A DNA stretch of 41,785 nt from Zygnema cylindricum (Eukaryota > Streptophyta > Zygnematophyceae > Zygnematales > Zygnemataceae): positions 1 to 41,785 of the forward strand of contig JBBHKE010000392.1 in assembly GCA_037447655.1 (NCBI GenBank), in the 5' to 3' direction. Shown here in pieces: positions 30,905 through 41,785 of the stretch. Each line of letters starts with the position of its first letter. The stretch's first letter is position 1. Position numbers and translations under genes: made by a program. The notes under the pieces are model-generated. The model was not told where the DNA came from and did no database searches. It saw only the letters and a list, made by a program, of their open reading frames with translations.

Positions 30905-31474
30905 CATAGTTCAAAAGTAGGTGAAAGTAGGCCCATACAATATGCCTGTTGTACGCAAAACATACAATATGACCTTAAGACCCATATTGTATTGGTCGCA
31001 AAATGAAAAAAAAAAGTAACAGGGTTGAGTTGCACATCGTTCGATAGAGAATTAAACGTCATTGGACGGTCGTTGATCAAAATAGCGATCAAAGTAGCGA
31101 TCTAAGAAGATCACATGAAAAGCCCATAAGTCCATAACACAACTTGCGCCCACCAAAGGCCTACCATCATAGTTCAAAAGTGGGCGTTTTTATGGTAGGC
31201 CTTTGGTCGGCGCCTTTATCGTAAGTTGTGTTATGGGCTTCTCATGTGATCTTCATAGATCGCTACTTTGATCAGCGACCGTCCGATCGTCCGAATCTGA
31301 CGGTGTAAATAAAATCTTTTGGTACGAATATTTTAATTGGTCCGAATAGGTCCGAATACAATATGGGTCTTAAGGTCATATTGTATGTTTTGCATACAAT
31401 AGGCATATTGTATGGGCCTACTTTCACCTACTTTTGAACTATGCCTACCATAAAATGCCTACTTTTGAACTATG
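30905..31474. mobile_element. hAT-like MITE, copy 2, long inverted repeat
   Basis: 570 bp. CATAGTTCAAAAGTAGGTG at the left end is matched by its complement on the right. A perfect 8-bp duplication AGAAAAAC lies at 30897-30904 and 31475-31482. The two halves, meeting near 31168, are reverse complements over most of their length, so a transcript would fold into a long hairpin. The right end carries a second partial terminus. Same family as 1981-2664. Confidence 0.88.
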
Positions 31475-31494
31475 AGAAAAACTATTGGAGACTA

Positions 31495-31714
31495 CACCGT
31501 GTATCGCTATTAGTGTTAATAAGTGTTCGCCACTTAAAACATCTTTTCTCCGTACACTCTTTTCCGATTTTCAATTTGACACCGTCAATCGGAAGCTGAA
31601 AATCTTATCTCAACCGCAACTGCAACCGTCAGATCTAAAAACTGACACGCGTGTACGGAGAAAAGATGTTTAAAGAGACGAAAAAACCATTAACACTAAT
31701 AACGATTCGCGGTG
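31495..31714. mobile_element. Mariner-like MITE, copy C
   Basis: 220 bp with ends CACCGTGTATCGCTATTAG and CTAATAACGATTCGCGGTG, flanked by TA. An inner inverted pair ACATCTTTTCTCCGTACAC/GTGTACGGAGAAAAGATGT would give a strong hairpin. It starts 12 bp after the target duplication of the hAT-like MITE. Confidence 0.8.
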
Positions 31715-32988
31715 TACAGGTCAAAACAATGCGTCCTTTCACAAACAAGGGAGCCGCGAATCCCGTAAAAACTAAAATGCTTGACAAACACTCACAATTC
31801 TTTAAATGACGTGGCAGAATCTGTCAACGAAAATGGAATCTACCACGTTTTATTGGTCAAAGTAAACCAAAATTCGCAAAACGACAATATCTCAGATTAG
31901 ATTTTAAGTACAGTAGATATCGAAATTCATTTTTTCGAGTTTTTGAACTTGTTCTCTATATTACTGTACTTTCTGCTGTACGGCTGAAACAAAACCCTAA
32001 ATACCAAACCCTAAATACAAAACCATAATATTATTTCCAGGTTGATTTGCAGTAGTTACAGAGGTTCGCCTGCGGCAGTTACAATTGTCCTCTCGATTCT
32101 TAAGGGGCGCAGACCCGACGGGCTTAAGGAGACCGGATTGGCTTAATAATTTAAGAAATAAAGACCCCCCCGATCCGCCTCGTCAAAAAAAATATCGTAT
32201 CACCTGCGTAGAATCGCCCTGAGCCAATGACGTGCAATTTCTTGGTGGACCGTGCCCAAAAAAGAAAGTTATGCTGCAAAAAAATAGTTTGAAAAGTATG
32301 CAAAAATATTAATCAGACCATTCCGTACTTCCACTGGACATAAAAAGCAATTGTCCAATGGCAAGTCCCGGGCAACGAGTTGCGATATTTTCCACGTCAT
32401 CGTCAATACGACCGGATCTTGCATGCGTCCAAAAAAATCCACTAGGCTAGACGGTGATTTTCCTAGGCAAAAATCAGGCTAGTACGTCAGCAGCATTTAA
32501 TATGTAGATTTTCTGACACGTGACAGACAGACCGTTTGCCACCTGCTCGACATGATTACGTCATTCCACCATTTCCGGGTTTCTGACAATTCGAATTTAT
32601 TAATTCCGGAACATGGAAAGGCTCCTCGAATTGAATTTCCCGTCCCTTCGGAATCTCGAATGGCTCAGGGTTGCCGTAGTGTTTGACTTTGATCTCTTGT
32701 TTTCTGAAGCGTTGACCTAATATCGGCAGGGGTTCGATTCGCGCTTCGTATTTTGTTTTCACGTCCCTTCGAAATGTAGAACGAACCGGTGTAGGATGCT
32801 GTGGTTTTTCAGTTTTTGTCCCTCCGCTCTTTGAAAAGTCATTTTATTGGTCCTGATTTAGGTCAAATGTCCGTTGTAACGGAGTGCCGGCGTTAATTTT
32901 GTCGTATGGGACGCAATAACGGTTCGAATAGCAGAATTCTATTGGTCGAACTTTTTGTTTGAGAGCAAAAGTGGTCGCTGGTCCGTTA
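31715..32988. other. Intergenic DNA with paired telo-boxes
   Basis: Two AAACCCTAAATAC units (31992-32004, 32006-32018) resemble the telo-box seen in plant promoters, but I find no ORF downstream that would justify a gene call. The rest shows nothing clear. Confidence 0.45.
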
Positions 32989-33528
32989 CACCGCGAATCG
33001 TTATCAGTGTCAAAGTCACTAATTTGGGTTCTTAAAATTTTGATTTTTTTCCTCAAATAGGATACATGATTTTAATTTTTCCTTGACGTTTATTAAGGTA
33101 ACGTACAAAACACCGTAAAGAACGAAAGCATAATAAAATTTAAATAGTGTGGTGTAAGGTCGATGTCAGACCGTACATAAATGTTACCTTTTCAAGTGAA
33201 AAATTTACAAAAAATGAATTAAATCAGACGCGCACGCATAGGAACGTGCGCTCAAAAAACGGGATTATTCAGACACGTAAATTAGTCTTACATGTACGGA
33301 TATATAAATTTAACGACGGCGTACGATATCTAATATTCTGTACGGATACATATATTAATGTATATAATCGTACGGCGAATATTCCATTTTTGCTGTTCCC
33401 AAATTAGCATAATGCCAAAATTAGAATACACCTTTTTTTAGAAAAAATATTAATTCTTAATTAGCATCGATTGCGGTAAATTTTCTTCAACACTATTTAA
33501 ACTTTGACACTAATAACGATTCGTGGTG
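32989..33528. mobile_element. Mariner-like MITE, copy D
   Basis: 540 bp with ends CACCGCGAATCGTTATCAG and CTAATAACGATTCGTGGTG, flanked by TA. The longest of the five copies; no coding capacity. Confidence 0.75.
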
Positions 33529-33596
33529 TAGCTATTTCCGCTACGAATGGCTGACAGGTACGTTGGACAATGGACATTGACCTTAGTACTACAGTA

Positions 33597-33799
33597 CACC
33601 GTCAATCGCTATTATCGTTGTGTACGTCCTGCTTTTTTTTTGTTTTATTCTCAAATAGAATTATCCACACTATTTAAAAAAAGCCCTAATTCCTAATTAG
33701 AGTAATCGATTTCTTCCAAAATTTCCAAATTCCCAATTAGCGTACACCACGCTAAATAATAGTATACGCAAACGTACACGCTAATAGCGATTGGCGGTG
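33597..33799. mobile_element. Mariner-like MITE, copy E
   Basis: 203 bp with ends CACCGTCAATCGCTATTATCG and CGCTAATAGCGATTGGCGGTG, flanked by TA. Confidence 0.75.
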
Positions 33800-33801
33800 T
33801 A

Positions 33802-36170
33802 CTGTACCGTACGATCTACCTCGGTTGCTCACTGTACGGTATATGATACCCTATGTTTTGATCCATAAAACAGCAGTACATCGTACTATTTAAGGCTATC
33901 TAACACGACAAAGCATTCCGTGCTTCCGGCTTTGCCCGCTTTTGCAGCATCAATGCTCCAAGTGGGGAAACCACGTCATATAATGAGTATTTTCATATTG
34001 TCCACGTGCAGAACATCATGCCGAAATCTCGGCAGCACGAGACAGAATATATCTATATGTACGGACATATCCGCACTAGTATTCATAATTAAGCGCAGCA
34101 GTTGTTGATTTTGACGTCAACTTGGTGTGACGTGGCATTCTGAACGATCAAACTGAAAATAACAGAACATCCAGATTATTTCTGCCCCCTGCCACCGCAA
34201 ATCGACGGCACAGGATGTCTGTTAAAATGAAAAATTCCCCTAACAGAAGTATTTTCCATGCAGTCTTGAGTAGGTGGACCTTCCGTACGTTCTGAAAATA
34301 CACGACAATCGAATAGCATACGGCTAGGACTTGGCGGTTCCGGAAGTGATAAGCGACACAGCCGTCAGATTGAAACGGCAACTGTACGGCTTCGTGCTAA
34401 ACAAAGACATGCCAAGCAGGAATATTTTGTCGGCTAGGGTTTCTATTATAGGGCCTCCGCTCCATCCGGGGCCAAAAACGGTCGTTTCAGGGTCTTTTTC
34501 GCGATGACCGCCTTTGTCGTACTTTTGTCGGTGCATGACAGTACAAGTAAAATTTAAAAAAGTACGGGTAGAACGAAAATAACACGAAAAAAAAAGTCCT
34601 TTTCTTGGCTCTTTCACGCGTCTCAATTGGGCGAATCAATTTCCTTTCTTTAACGTCTCAATACAGTACGTTTCTCAAAGGTTTCACGGGCAGTTTTGGT
34701 TTTATCCTTATTTTTATTTTCTTACATAAATGACACGCGTAGTGAAATAACGGGTTCAGCTGATTTTCCGCGGCTGCCGCAAGCTCGCAACGATTGGGCT
34801 TTCCAGGGGTCTATTTTCGCCGGTCACCGCATTTGCAGAACGACCTCGAAATGACCACTTTTGAAACTGGTGGAGCGGAGTCCTGCGTGCAGGTGAACAC
34901 TTTTTCAAAAAACGACAAAGAGAAAAGGACCGGTTAGGTACTTAGGTGATTTAGGTCTTTACGGGAAGCCCATGAGACTTGGTTGGTGATTTTTTAGGTC
35001 TTTAACAGGAAGCCTATCCTTGGTTTGCACCTTGCGCCAAATTCCGTACGCCGCCGACGCTACGCAGCCTACGCTCCATGCTGGGCCCTAGGTGTTACGT
35101 CGTCCGCTGCGTATATGGACTATGGCAACAAAAGTGACGATATTCTTCGAAAATTTAAATATCTACCCGAAACATCGGTCTGGCGTGAGAATGTGAACGG
35201 TCCCGTACGACCGAATCATATGTCTCGTTTACAAATTCTGTTTGAAATTGAAAAGTTTGTGATGAAGGTACAAAAGAAAATGGAGCAACCTCGATGGTGC
35301 TGGCGTCATCTCAATCATCGATGATTCGATGGCTTAACTTTGTCGAGTCAAGTGCTCAAGATCTCGTTAAGGCGTCGTTAGTGGTGCCTTCGTGCCAGCA
35401 TCAGGTAAAGTTCCGTGGATTCGCAGCAGGTCAAGACAAGCCGACACACAAAGCTTGGCGGGTTTCGCAACTTGGCGCGTCAAGTGCATTGCATCTCGAA
35501 GGGAATCAAAAATGACGCGAGTTTCGTGCGCTTGACGTGGACCAAAAGATGCTCCAACAAAAAGATCAGCCATTCAGAGTTCCATACGTGCCGAACCTTT
35601 GAGACGTTATCCTATCAGAACAAAGATTCCACCTCGCCTTTTACGTCCTTTAAACTCAGGAAACCGCTTCATTTTCAAATCTAGTCAGCATTTAATGCGA
35701 CAAAAATCCTTCTTTCTTGCAAGCGGAAACTTACATCAGCTTGTTTCTTGGACGTGGCGTATACATTGTTTTCATCTTTTGCCGACTCGCCCGCGGCCTC
35801 TGCCACCTGTCCTTGTCCTGTAAACGTGTCCCATATATATTGCGCATATTTTGACGATCTAGGGTCTTTGCGCGCCACGACCGTCAGTTATTACGCGGTC
35901 TTGCATAGCACGCTTTCCTGAGACCTTCGGGGCGGCGACTACGAGGGATTCCCTGACACGTGTGTCGACGGTTCGCCCTTGCCGTCAAAACGCGACGGTT
36001 TTCAATATTTGCCAAATATTTCCTCCCCGTCAGCTTAACCTATACTGTAGTTGTTCTTTATTTTACTGTACGGTTAACTGTATAACTTTCGAATATTCCG
36101 GGGGAGACTTCTGTACTTTCTCCTCGTTGACGCTTGTACCTTTGTACTACAGTTAACCCTTTCGCACGAT
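33802..36170. other. Intergenic DNA upstream of the kinase gene
   Basis: No gene is supported. A short imperfect direct repeat (about 34947-34988 and 34989-35028, containing TTTAGGTCTTTA) is present. Frames at 35025-35684 have no recognisable domain. The distal promoter of the kinase gene may lie in the last part. Confidence 0.45.
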
Positions 36171-36172
36171 AC

Positions 36173-36348
36173 TATAATGTGCGCAGAACGCAGTTGTTAC
36201 TATTAACCGCTCGAACCCACCAGCTTCCCTCAGTATTCCGTATTCTAAAAAATCTTCCTCCAGCTCTAAATTTTAGGGTTTTGTTTCACCTGCAAGTATA
36301 AGCAGCAGAGTCAAATTCTTCTTCAAGCGTCTGCAAGAACTGACTCCC
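36173..36348 (+). promoter_or_regulatory. Probable core promoter and 5' leader of the kinase gene
   Basis: A TATAAT at 36173-36178 sits about 170 bp before the ATG, and a reverse telo-box TTTTAGGGTTTT at 36271-36282 lies in the presumed leader. A second TATA-like word near 36297 is close to the ATG. The transcription start cannot be fixed from sequence alone. Confidence 0.35.
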
Positions 36349-39300
36349 ATGGGTCCCCTTCACAGACATAGTAGCTCGAGAGTGACAGCCATGGATGATG
36401 ACGTGGCACATTGTGAAGACGTAGGTATTGTTAGAAACCGACAACATCATCATCACCAGCCGATGGAAGATGATATCGCCCTCCGATTGGCTGCGAGGCA
36501 AACAGAAGAAAAGTTTTCTGAGTTAAACCAAAATATGATTTCTTTGGAAGAAGTCATTCTTGCTCGTCCTCTTCTTTCTGCCAGAATAACTGTTGGAGCA
36601 GTTTCTCCGAAGCTTTCTGCTTCTGTTTCGTCGACCAATGCAAAGAAGTCATTTTCTTTACCTACAGCAACTCAAGGAGACAGAAGAAGTATCTTACGTT
36701 CTTTAAGAGCTTTGATTAACCTGAGTCCGCCACGTGGCAGTGTCTTGCAACAACAATTAGCGTTACAGAAAAAAGAATCTCAAATGAAAGATCTGGCGGA
36801 TTCGGAAATGAATCCTGACGGAAAATCTTGGCAGTTAAATTTGAAAAGCGTTTTAGTTGGGGCGCAATTTGCGGCGGGAATGTCGGGAAGTTTATTTTCT
36901 GGAATGTACGAAGGGAGAGAAGTTGCGATTAAAATTTTGAAACAACCAAAAGGCGACGAGGAAAGACGGCTTCTCTCAAAACAGTTTAGGCAGGAAGTGG
37001 CGGTTCTTTCTCGTCTTCAACACCAAAATATTGTAGAAGTAAGCTTTTTTTTTTTTAAGCTCGTTTTCTTTCTTTTTGAGCTTATTTTCTACAGCCGTTT
37101 TCTTTCTTTTTAAGCTATTGTTCTTTCTTTAAAGCTTTTTATGCTGATTTTTCTTTCTTTTTAGGCCAGTGTTCTTTCTTTTGGGCTTATTTCCTTTCTT
37201 TTTCGAGGTATCTTCCTTCTTTTGGGAGGGTGTGCTGTTCAATTTCTATCCAAACTATGTTCATGTTTGATTGATTTGGGTCCTTTAGTTAGCAAAAGAC
37301 ATTTTGTGTGTTCTTTTCTAGTAGAAAACATGGCGGTCAGTTTTGACAAAGGCCTCAGAAAGAAAGTTTTGAGTCTTAATGTGTAACAATAGTTTGTTTT
37401 TCGTTTCGTCACAAGGTTTTTGAAAAGTCCAGACTGTCTTTCTTGTCAGTAAAAGGCATCTTAGGGACTCTTGATACCAAGAATCTCCAACTCTTACCTC
37501 ACATGTTCCTCGTTTTTTCTTTCATTTTTTCTTTTCCTTTCTTGAAGAGGCGTTAGTTTCATTTGCTGAGATAGATCTGTACATCTAGTGAATGCAAATT
37601 TTTTCTTCTATGCAGTGCATTATTCTTTTCTCAGTTTCTTCCCTTCCTTCCTTCCTTTTGTTGTCTTTATGTTTTTATTTTTACTTCTTTGCTGACTGAA
37701 TCGCACTTTCTTCTTTTTTCTTGTTCTTTTGCAGTTTATAGGCGCCTACCAAAAAGAATCCGTCAGCTGCATTGTGACAGAGTTCCTCCCTGGTGGAACC
37801 ATTCGCAATTTTTTGAATAAACAACGTTTTGCTCTTCCTACTCGAGCAGTTGTTCGTATGGCACTCGACATCGCCCGAGGAATGCAGTATTTGCATTCGC
37901 AGGTACAGAAAAGCTCCCTGAAACTCTGGCAACTTCTCGCAGTCCCAGTCTTTTGCTGTTTTTGCTGTCTTTTTGCTGTCTTTTTGCTGTCGCTTTTTTT
38001 TTGCATCTTTTTGTAGTTTTGTTCTGTGGGTGAGTATTGCGAATGGAATTAATCTGATGGACCTGTCCTTTGGAACCATTTTATTTGCAGGGTGTTATTC
38101 ATCGCGATCTTAAATCGGATAATCTTATTATCAGCAAGGAAAGTGTTGTGAAGGTCATGGATTTTGGAGTGGCTCGATTCACTGAAGATATGGATGATAT
38201 GACAGCAGAGACAGGGACATATCGATGGATGGCTCCAGAGGTGCTCATCTTAACATGCTTTTGAAACGACTGTAGGAACTTGTTAGCTTTTCCATTTTTG
38301 TACTTTTGTATTTCTGCATTTTTGCTATTGCTTAGATTTGTATTCATACTCCTCTCATTTTCTACGTTTATGTGTTCTTGTAGAAGCATTTTGGGAATAT
38401 CCTTCTGATTGTTTGGTTGTTTTATTTTTTCTTGCCTTTAAACTCAAGCTCTCTCTCTCCTCTCTTTTTTTCCTTTTGCTGCAGGTTATGGATAGTAAAC
38501 CGTACAGTTTTAAAGTTGATGTATACAGTTTTGGCATTGTCCTTTGGGAACTTTGGACACGGGAACTTCCATTTGATGGAATGACACCTTTACAAGCTGC
38601 TTATGCTGTATTTAATAAGGTGAGAGTTTGAAGAAGTTGACTTTCTTTTATACTTTAGCAAGAGCTGATTTTTATAGGCTTGTTTGCACTATCTTTCTCA
38701 TATCTGATGAGAAACAAAACTCATATTGAACAATCAAACCAAGTGAAACTGTTGTTATTTTTTGCGCTTTTATTCTGTTGCAAACTCTTTTTTTCTTTTC
38801 GTTTTTTTGCCAACTGAAACTGTTGTTGCTAGTGTGGTTCTTATTCTAGCTTAAACTCTTTTTTTTTCATTTCTTTTCTTTTCTCTTTCTTCTTCTTTCC
38901 TTTGCGAATGGTGATTGTCCCTGCTATTCCAGTTCTCATTTTATTTCAAGTTGTATCTTTTTTCTTTTCTTTGCCAACTGTCACTCTCGTCACTATTCTA
39001 CTTTGCATTCTAATTCTTTGTTTTTTCTCTCTCTCTATTTGCAGAGTGCTAGACCTACAATACCGGCTCTCTGTCCCCAGCCTCTTGCAAGGCTCATGCA
39101 GGCGTGCTGGCAGGCGGACCCTCAACTTCGACCCGACTTCTCGTCCGTGGTCAAGACTCTCCAGAGTATGATGGTAAGCTTTCTTAATATCTCTTAAAAA
39201 TTATCTCTCGGTATCTCCTGGTGCTGGTCAGCATCGCTCAGTTTCTCTCACTATCTCTCCCTGCCTCTTACTGCCTCTCACTGCCTCTCACTGCCTCTCA

Positions 39301-39581
39301 CTGCCTCTCAGTATCTCTCACTATCTCTCGGTATCTCTACATATCTCGCACTGCCTCTTACTGTTCTCTAATAGACATCTCTGTGTTGTCGACCTTATTC
39401 TAGACCTTATTGATGAAGGTTATCAGTTTGCTGAGACTCTTTTCTGTTGTGTATTTGTTTTGTTTTCCAGGAAGGGCCTGCGAGAGGAAGCTCTCGAGCC
39501 CCGTCAATAATCAGTAGGGTGACAAGAGGAGAAGCAGTACAGAAGAGTGAGAGAGGACAAACATGTGAAAAAGTGGCCTAA
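36349..39581 (+). CDS. Raf-like protein kinase (HT1-type MAPKKK group C)
   Basis: Six exons: 36349-37038, 37735-37902, 38091-38240, 38485-38619, 39045-39173, 39471-39581 (460 aa). All five introns are phase 0 with GT..AG ends. Residues 1-165 are low complexity and unplaced. The kinase domain follows: a Gly loop with [14 protein letters not shown] Lys195, helix-C Glu216, [16 protein letters not shown] (Asp292), DFG 310-312, [24 protein letters not shown], and RP near 410. The pattern [19 protein letters not shown] and MTPLQAA fits plant Raf-like group C kinases related to HT1. These phosphorylate Ser/Thr (some also Tyr) in cytosolic signalling; HT1 itself acts in stomatal CO2 response. All catalytic residues are present, so it is likely active. 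An in-frame ATG at 36391 has a better context (GCCATGG) and could be the real start. The last 36 residues are basic and unplaced. Confidence 0.9.
37045..37210 (+). repeat. Degenerate T-rich repeat in kinase intron 1
   Basis: Six or so imperfect units built on TTTTCTTTCTTTTT plus (A/G)AGC(T/C). Probably slippage in the pyrimidine-rich intron. Confidence 0.5.
39235..39365 (+). repeat. 10-bp pyrimidine minisatellite in kinase intron 5
   Basis: About a dozen units of CTCACTGCCT, CTCACTATCT or CTCGGTATCT. It lies wholly within intron 5 (39174-39470), away from both splice sites. Confidence 0.8.
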
Positions 39582-40425
39582 GAGGCCAATGGATGGATGG
39601 TGGTTTTTATTTTTACATCTCACATTTTTCGGCATATCGCAGGGAAAGGCAAAACTTTTGAGCTGGATTCGAGTTTTTACAACTTTGAAAAAACAACAAA
39701 CCTTATACTCAAAAGGAAAATACCTTTTGACAAGACGCGAAGTGCCTTTAAATAGACTACTGCAAAATGCCAAATTCTGATTCAAGTTATATTTGTCATT
39801 TGTGTCAGAGAAATCACCGCGCAATTTTTTGCAGTCAGCTTGTATAGAAGAGGAAGTAGTCGTTTTTATTTTTAGGTTTTTTTTATTTTTTCTTTCTTTC
39901 TTTCTTTTTTCCTGTGGATAATTTTCTTTGTCCTGGATGTACCGTAATTTGTGTAGATTTTCTTCAATTAAGGTCTTTGAGTTGTACAGGGAAGAGTAGT
40001 TTTAGTTTCAGTCGCCTTTAAGTATTGGTGAGTTTTAAGTATTTTAGGAGAAGAGGAAGCAAAAAGTTTCATTTTTGTAGGGATTTTACTCTTTATAGAC
40101 ACAGTTTTTTAAACTTCAAAATCCGGTTAATTTTCCAGTTTTGTAGGTGCAGGAAGAGGCTCTTTTAGAATATAGGTTTTGTAGGTTTCCTTAACTTTGG
40201 TTCGAATTTTGTACATTTGAAATAGGAAGAGATCCCTTCTGAAGAAGTGTAGAGAATTTTAGTGAGGTGGATCTGTGAACGAAAATGTTTTCTTGACAAA
40301 AAGGAAAAAAAAGAAGGAAAAACGCGAGCTTTTTCAAGGGAGTAATTGTGTAGTATATTTCTTTGTAAGCGTATGTCAATTTTTTGTGATGTTGGTGATA
40401 ATAAAGTTTTTTGTCAATTTTTTTC
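39582..40425 (+). terminator. 3' UTR and poly(A) signal of the kinase gene
   Basis: AATAAA at 40400-40405 is preceded by TGT-rich sequence and followed by T-rich sequence, the usual layout of a plant polyadenylation region. The 3' UTR would be about 840 nt. Other sites may be used. Confidence 0.5.
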
Positions 40426-41279
40426 TGCCATATGTACCTTTTTTTTGTTTAATACTATGTCTCAAGTAGTAAAAATAACTTAAAAATGGCTTACATTTTA
40501 GTTTTCTATAATGTAGTGCAGTATGTTATGAAAAGATAATATTTTGATACTAACGAATCTGAGGTATTCCAATGGTGCGACGAAAAGTACACCTAAAAGG
40601 AACAAAAGCTAGTGATGCTAAAACCACATAATAATAGTGGAATAAAAAATAAAATCAGATATGAATAGATAGGAAAATGAAAAAAGCATAACCAAATCTT
40701 CAAGCAGAAAGCAAACGTTGGATTTATTGTGGCATATGATAACAATTCCTGGAGGATAACCTTTCGCTCCTTTTTACTTTCGTCACCTCTTCCTCCTAGC
40801 CTCTCCCATAATTCTCTGTCATTTTATTGAGATTTTCACCTGTTGTGAGATGAAAACCCTAAATGTTTCTCGTCTTCCATCTTACATTGACATTACAACT
40901 TTTTAGTACGAAAACTTGATATAAACCTCCATGCGTCACTTTCGTCACATGTTTCAATGGACCTACGCCTATGTTTTAACTCATCCCGTATGTCACGTCT
41001 CCTCCCTATGTTTCCTCTCTAGGGGGTGGTCCTACCCTCCTGCAATCTTCTGCTTAATGTTTTCCCTTTAAGTCCTATCCTCTGGGGAGGGGAGAGAGAG
41101 GCAGCGGTAGTGGGGCTCGGGAAACCTTGGCCATATATTGAAGGCTTACAAAAGAAGCCTATTGGAGGGGTTTTGGAGGTTTTGGCACCGGTATTTTTTT
41201 TTTTGTAGGGTTTGTTTGAGGGGATTGGAGAGCACTACAAAGAGAAGAGCATCAGGACAGAGCTTGTAGAGCACTATAT
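40426..41279. other. Intergenic DNA
   Basis: No supported gene. A telo-box-like AAAACCCTAAA lies at 40853-40863. Short frames near 41026-41208 have no recognisable domain. Confidence 0.5.
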
Positions 41280-41485
41280 TTCCGTCTCCATTTCCCTTTC
41301 ACTTTCCCTTTCCCTTCTCATTCTTATTCTTGATCTCGTTCTCGCTCTCGTTCTTGCTCTCGTTCTCTCTCTCTTTTTCTCTCTTTCCCGTTCTCTTTCT
41401 CATCCTCTCTCTTTCTCGCGCTCTCTTCCTTTCTCTTATCCTCTTTCTCTCTCTCTTTCTTTCTCTTTCTCTTTCTCCTTCTGGC
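41280..41485 (-). repeat. Polypyrimidine (CT) tract
   Basis: Nearly all C and T on the + strand for about 200 bp, in CTTTCTC/CTCTTTC units. Overlapping Ser/Leu-rich and Arg/Glu-rich frames are artefacts. It lies about 170-370 bp upstream of the TATA box at 41655. Confidence 0.8.
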
Positions 41486-41654
41486 GAGCTTCTCAGGCAA
41501 TTCGAAAGCTCCAGTCTCACACCTCCACTCCTCCACTCGTGACAAAAGTCGAGGCCCTCCGGTCCCTCCACCCTCCATCTCCCTCTACCCCTTTGTTTCC
41601 CTCCATTTACCCTTTAAAGCCCCAAGAGCCTCCCCCCCTAGACCCGCCCCCCTT

Positions 41655-41728
41655 TATAAAGGCACTCCACAATTCCCCACGTCTCTCTGTTGGAGGACCT
41701 TCTCGTCTAAATCCCTAAAACCCTAAAA
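41655..41728 (+). promoter_or_regulatory. Probable promoter of a gene beyond the right edge
   Basis: TATAAA at 41655-41660 stands in C-rich sequence, with CCCTAAAACCCTAAAA (41713-41728, containing telo-box AAACCCTAA) about 55 bp downstream. In plants this arrangement is typical of genes for ribosomal proteins and other translation factors. No ATG-led coding exon is evident before the window ends. Confidence 0.5.
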
Positions 41729-41785
41729 CTAGAAAAAGAAACCCCTAAAAGCCCTAAGAGCGTTAAAACGTAAAACACTCTCTAT

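Noticed and set aside
35025-35684. Overlapping frames of 73-99 codons
   Set aside because: No domain, no supporting splice pattern and frames on both strands; chance is the simpler reading.
38338-38631. 97-codon frame read as a separate gene
   Set aside because: It is kinase exon 4 read through intron 3; splice sites and domain order place it in the kinase gene.
41212-41718. 168-codon Ser/Leu/Pro-rich frame
   Set aside because: Product of the CT tract, mirrored by Arg/Glu frames on the other strand.
41713-41728. Chromosome end or interstitial telomere
   Set aside because: Only two CCCTAAAA units; a promoter telo-box explains them better.

Overview
Nuclear DNA from a land plant. The evidence is a spliced Raf-like protein kinase gene with plant-type introns, Ty1/copia LTR retrotransposons whose primer-binding site fits plant initiator tRNA-Met, small plant-type MITEs, and AAACCCTAA telo-boxes near promoters. 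The lineage cannot be fixed from this window. Low gene density and T-rich introns fit a repeat-rich genome.

Layout. 1-4282: AT-rich intergenic DNA with a GA tract (748-975), two diverged copies of an unnamed repeat (1648-2960, 3528-4195), a hAT-like MITE inside the first copy, and a mariner-like MITE between them. 4283-8658: copia element I (+ strand), with two 1191-bp LTRs and a shortened interior encoding Gag fused in frame to scraps of Pol. 8659-10131: old repeats and a 60-bp tandem duplication. 10132-22390: copia element II (+), 12.3 kb between perfect TGACC target duplications. Its body is interrupted by a solo LTR (12129-13169, duplication AGGGA) and by a nearly complete antisense copia, element III (14700-21034). 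22391-25086: old repeat DNA, partly an inverted relative of 8664-9845. 25087-29278: copia element IV (-), duplication TTTCC, lacking reverse transcriptase and RNase H. 29279-36170: intergenic DNA with a long-inverted-repeat hAT-like MITE and four further mariner-like MITEs. 36349-39581: the one host gene recognised with confidence, a six-exon Raf-like (HT1-type) kinase of 460 aa. 40426-41785: intergenic DNA ending in a pyrimidine tract, a TATA box and a telo-box that look like the promoter of a gene starting beyond the right edge.

All four retroelements are broken by stops, frameshifts or deletions, and none looks autonomous. Their LTRs have diverged into subfamilies but keep the same set of modules: an antisense tRNA-like segment near the 5' end, a G-box (ACGTGG), a GTAC-rich inverted repeat, a TATA box, and a run of small hairpins with AGGG/AAGG tetraloops in the RNA leader. 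The gag frame opens inside the LTR and reads through a primer-binding site complementary to the anticodon arm of initiator tRNA-Met. These shared LTR modules, and a 200-aa integrase ORF driven by the solo LTR, are the most interesting things here.
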